From Ferruginibacter sp. (GTDB lineage: Bacteria; Bacteroidota; Bacteroidia; Chitinophagales; Chitinophagaceae), in contig JAURKC010000002.1 of NCBI GenBank assembly GCA_030831945.1, positions 1 to 64,000 on the forward strand: DNA of 64,000 nucleotides, read 5' to 3'. The translations under genes were made by a program, and so were the position numbers. This document shows positions 61,724 to 64,000 of the stretch, in pieces; position 1 is the first letter of the stretch, and each line of letters begins with the position of its first letter. Under the pieces are notes generated by a model. It saw only the letters and a program-made list of their open reading frames with translations, was not told the DNA's origin and made no database searches.

Positions 61724-63961
61724 TTACAAGGCGGTCAAAGCTTGTTCAGATTCATTGCCTGCTAAAAGATTTTCAATTGCTTGATCATACTTTTTACCCC
61801 ATACTTTAATGTCTCCCCAATTTTCATTATCAATCTCAATAGTACCTTCTGTAACTTTTCCTAAACTCTCGAATGATGTGTTGGAAGCGTTTAAACTTGC
61901 TTCAAAAGCAGGTACTTGATGGGCGGCTACCGATACAATCACTCTACTCTGAGCCTCACCAAAAAGCCACGCATCTTTTCTGAAATTTTTATTGGTATTA
62001 ATTTGATATCCAAGATTTCTATTGAATCCACTTTCAGTGAGTGTAACAAATACTCCACCTTCACTTACGTCATGAGCTGATAAAATCAATTGATCTTTTA
62101 TAAGTTTTTCAATCACACGTTGTAAATCAAATTCTTCATTTAATTCAAAATGAGGAGCTGGACTAAACTCTACACCATGTATTTTATGAAGATATTCCGA
62201 TGAATTGATATCGTTGTTACTCTTTCCAATTAAATAAATCGAATCACCTGGATTTTTAAAATCCATCGTCATTTTTTTATTCGGGTCATCCAATAACCCA
62301 ACCATTCCAATGGTAGGAGTAGGGTATACAGGTCCGTCAGGTGATTGATTATAAAAACTTACATTTCCACCGGTTACAGGGGTATCAAATTTTACACAAG
62401 CTTCACCCATTCCTTTGATGGCATTTACAAATTGGTAATAAACTTCAGGATTATAAGGATTGCCAAAATTTAAGCAGTTGGTAACTCCTAATGGTTGACC
62501 ACCACTACAAACAATATTTCTTGCAGCTTCAGCCACTGCTATCATTGCACCTTTGTAAGGATCTGCATATACATAACGACTATTACAATCGGTGGTTAAG
62601 GCAAGTCCTTTGTTAGTTGGTTTTGCTACTACAATAGCAGCATCACTTGGTTCATTGGTACTGCAAGTTCCAGCCCCTACCATACTATCGTATTGAGTAT
62701 ATATCCAACGCTTGCTAGCAATATTGGGTATTTGAATGAGTTGTTCGGCTACTTTCTTTAAATCATTTGGCGGCAAAATTTTAGCTGCATCAAATGCTGC
62801 AATGTTTTCCATGTATTTTGGAACTGAATATTCTCTATCATAAACAGGAGCACCACCACCTAAAACTAATTCAACTGCTGGAAGCGTTGCTTCTAACTCT
62901 CCATTCATATAAAATTCTAGGAGTCCACCATCGGTAACTTCGCCAATTTCACTGCAAGGAAGATCCCATTTTTCAAATATTTTAATCACCTCTTGCTCTC
63001 TTCCTTTTTCCACCACCATTAGCATTCTTTCTTGGCTTTCACTTAGTAATAGTTCCCAAGCTTTCATATTCTGCTGGCGCATCGGTACTTTGTCGAGATA
63101 AATTTTCATACCCGAATTTCCTTTCGCACTCATTTCGGCAGTAGAGCAAATAATTCCAGCTGCTCCCATATCCTGCATACCTACGATTGCACCTGTTTGG
63201 ATAAGTTCCAAGCAGGCCTCTAATAATTTCTTTTCTTGAAAGGGATCGCCGACCTGAACAGCAGGAAGATCTTCTACACTGTCTGCAGTAATATTGGCCG
63301 AAGCAAAAGAAGCTCCACCAATACCATCTTTTCCAGTAGCACTTCCAACGAAGAATACTGGATTGCCTTTTCCTTCAGCAGTTGCTGAAATAGTGTTGCC
63401 ATTTTTTAAAATACCCACACTCATTGCATTAACGAGAGGGTTGGTATGATAACATTCTTCAAAATAAATTTCACCTCCTACTGTAGGAACTCCAAAGCAA
63501 TTACCATAGTGACCAATACCATGGACTACACCGGCAAGAAGATGCTGAGTTTTAGCCTCAGTCAAATTTCCAAATCTTAAGGAATTAAGAGACGCAATGG
63601 GTCTAGCACCCATGGTGAAAATATCTCGGTGAATACCTCCCACTCCAGTAGCAGATCCTTGAAAAGGTTCGATAGCACTAGGATGGTTGTGACTTTCTAT
63701 TTTGAATACAACGCCATAACCGTCACCAATGTCCATCAGACCAGCATTCTCTTCACCTGCTTTCACCAACATTTTCTTACCATCTCTTGGTAAAGTTTTC
63801 AACCATTTGATAGAGTTTTTATAACTACAATGCTCGCTCCACATGGCGCTAAAGCAGCATAGTTCAGTAAAGTTGGGGATACGCCCTAGCTTTTTCTGTA
63901 TCAAAGTAAATTCTTCTGCTGTAAGCCGAAGTTGTTCTGCGGTAGTAACGGTTATTTCCAT
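61724..63961 (-). CDS. purL: FGAM synthase, small PurL
   Basis: A 745-residue ATP-dependent enzyme converting FGAR to FGAM. Family motifs include MWSEHCSYKNS near residue 40, SHNHPSAIEPFQGSATGVGG near residue 92, GMQDMGAAGI near 255 and GGNVSFYN near 535. The length is that of the small, PurS/PurQ-dependent form rather than the 1200-1300-residue large form. PurS is in the window at 52.1 kb, consistent with this type. A -7-like element (TACTTTCG, minus strand, 63977-63984) lies 15 nt upstream of the start; the rest of its promoter is beyond the window edge. Confidence 0.95.
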   Translation of the reverse strand: MEITVTTAEQLRLTAEEFTLIQKKLGRIPNFTELCCFSAMWSEHCSYKNSIKWLKTLPRDGKKMLVKAGEENAGLMDIGDGYGVVFKIESHNHPSAIEPFQGSATGVGGIHRDIFTMGARPIASLNSLRFGNLTEAKTQHLLAGVVHGIGHYGNCFGVPTVGGEIYFEECYHTNPLVNAMSVGILKNGNTISATAEGKGNPVFFVGSATGKDGIGGASFASANITADSVEDLPAVQVGDPFQEKKLLEACLELIQTGAIVGMQDMGAAGIICSTAEMSAKGNSGMKIYLDKVPMRQQNMKAWELLLSESQERMLMVVEKGREQEVIKIFEKWDLPCSEIGEVTDGGLLEFYMNGELEATLPAVELVLGGGAPVYDREYSVPKYMENIAAFDAAKILPPNDLKKVAEQLIQIPNIASKRWIYTQYDSMVGAGTCSTNEPSDAAIVVAKPTNKGLALTTDCNSRYVYADPYKGAMIAVAEAARNIVCSGGQPLGVTNCLNFGNPYNPEVYYQFVNAIKGMGEACVKFDTPVTGGNVSFYNQSPDGPVYPTPTIGMVGLLDDPNKKMTMDFKNPGDSIYLIGKSNNDINSSEYLHKIHGVEFSPAPHFELNEEFDLQRVIEKLIKDQLILSAHDVSEGGVFVTLTESGFNRNLGYQINTNKNFRKDAWLFGEAQSRVIVSVAAHQVPAFEASLNASNTSFESLGKVTEGTIEIDNENWGDIKVWGKKYDQAIENLLAGNESEQALTAL

Positions 63962-64000
63962 AATTATATCAAAGTGCGAAAGTACAACCTGTATTTCTTT

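Noticed and set aside
1..64000. Mobile elements, prophage, CRISPR or toxin-antitoxin genes
   Set aside because: No transposase, integrase, repeat-spacer array, Cas or toxin-like protein was found on either strand.

Overview
The window looks like a chromosomal segment of a low-GC Bacteroidota, most likely Chitinophagaceae or a close relative. Evidence: start codons lack Shine-Dalgarno sequences; promoters match the Bacteroidota pattern (TTTG or TTG, about 17-24 nt, TAnnTTTG); the gene run bamD-rpoZ-coaBC-DUF4835-DUF4296 is present; the arginine operon uses an acetylornithine-type transcarbamylase; and many exported proteins have typical Bacteroidota signal peptides. I saw no rRNA, tRNA, CRISPR array, insertion sequence or prophage.

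Layout. 0-1.5 kb: the last codons of a Crp/Fnr regulator, an NTF2-like secreted protein, a small secreted protein and decayed-looking spacers. 1.7-17.4 kb: a carbohydrate-oriented accessory block. It holds two tandem TIM-barrel glycosidase-like proteins, a YidR-like lipoprotein, a sterol-desaturase-type hydroxylase, exported oxidoreductase, aminotransferase and sugar-isomerase-like proteins (all with Tat-like leaders), a sialidase-fold protein, an HpaI-type aldolase, a large alpha-glucuronidase-like protein, and an MFS sugar transporter with a ROK kinase. No SusC/SusD pair lies inside the window. 17.6-21 kb: mtaB with a small partner gene, then a GH3-family protein.

21.0-29.8 kb: a complete arginine operon: GNAT acetyltransferase (probable N-acetylglutamate synthase), argG, argC, argD, argF', argB, argE, argH. 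The gene set fits the route through N-acetylcitrulline or N-succinylcitrulline. Its leader, between a near-consensus promoter and the first gene, holds an unlisted 36-codon reading frame with three consecutive Arg codons just before its stop, overlapping alternative hairpins. This is a strong candidate for an arginine attenuator and is the most interesting observation in the window.

30-64 kb: mostly housekeeping genes: dxr, rseP, acyl-CoA thioesterase, SDR, proline dehydrogenase, a periplasmic binding-type protein with guaA, htpG, recJ, polyprenyl synthase, an OmpA-like protein, bamD-rpoZ-coaBC-DUF4835-DUF4296, Xaa-Pro aminopeptidase, pssA-purS, rsmI, M1 peptidase, GNAT, a LuxR-type response regulator, rsmG with a glycosyltransferase, tgt-lptF/G, proC and purL. 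Several intrinsic terminators are clear. Departures from family norms include loss of zinc ligands in Tgt and in the ROK kinase, a Val at the substrate-selecting position of ArgF', AVP replacing EKP in a Gfo/Idh protein, and a terminator whose U-tract touches the coaBC start codon.
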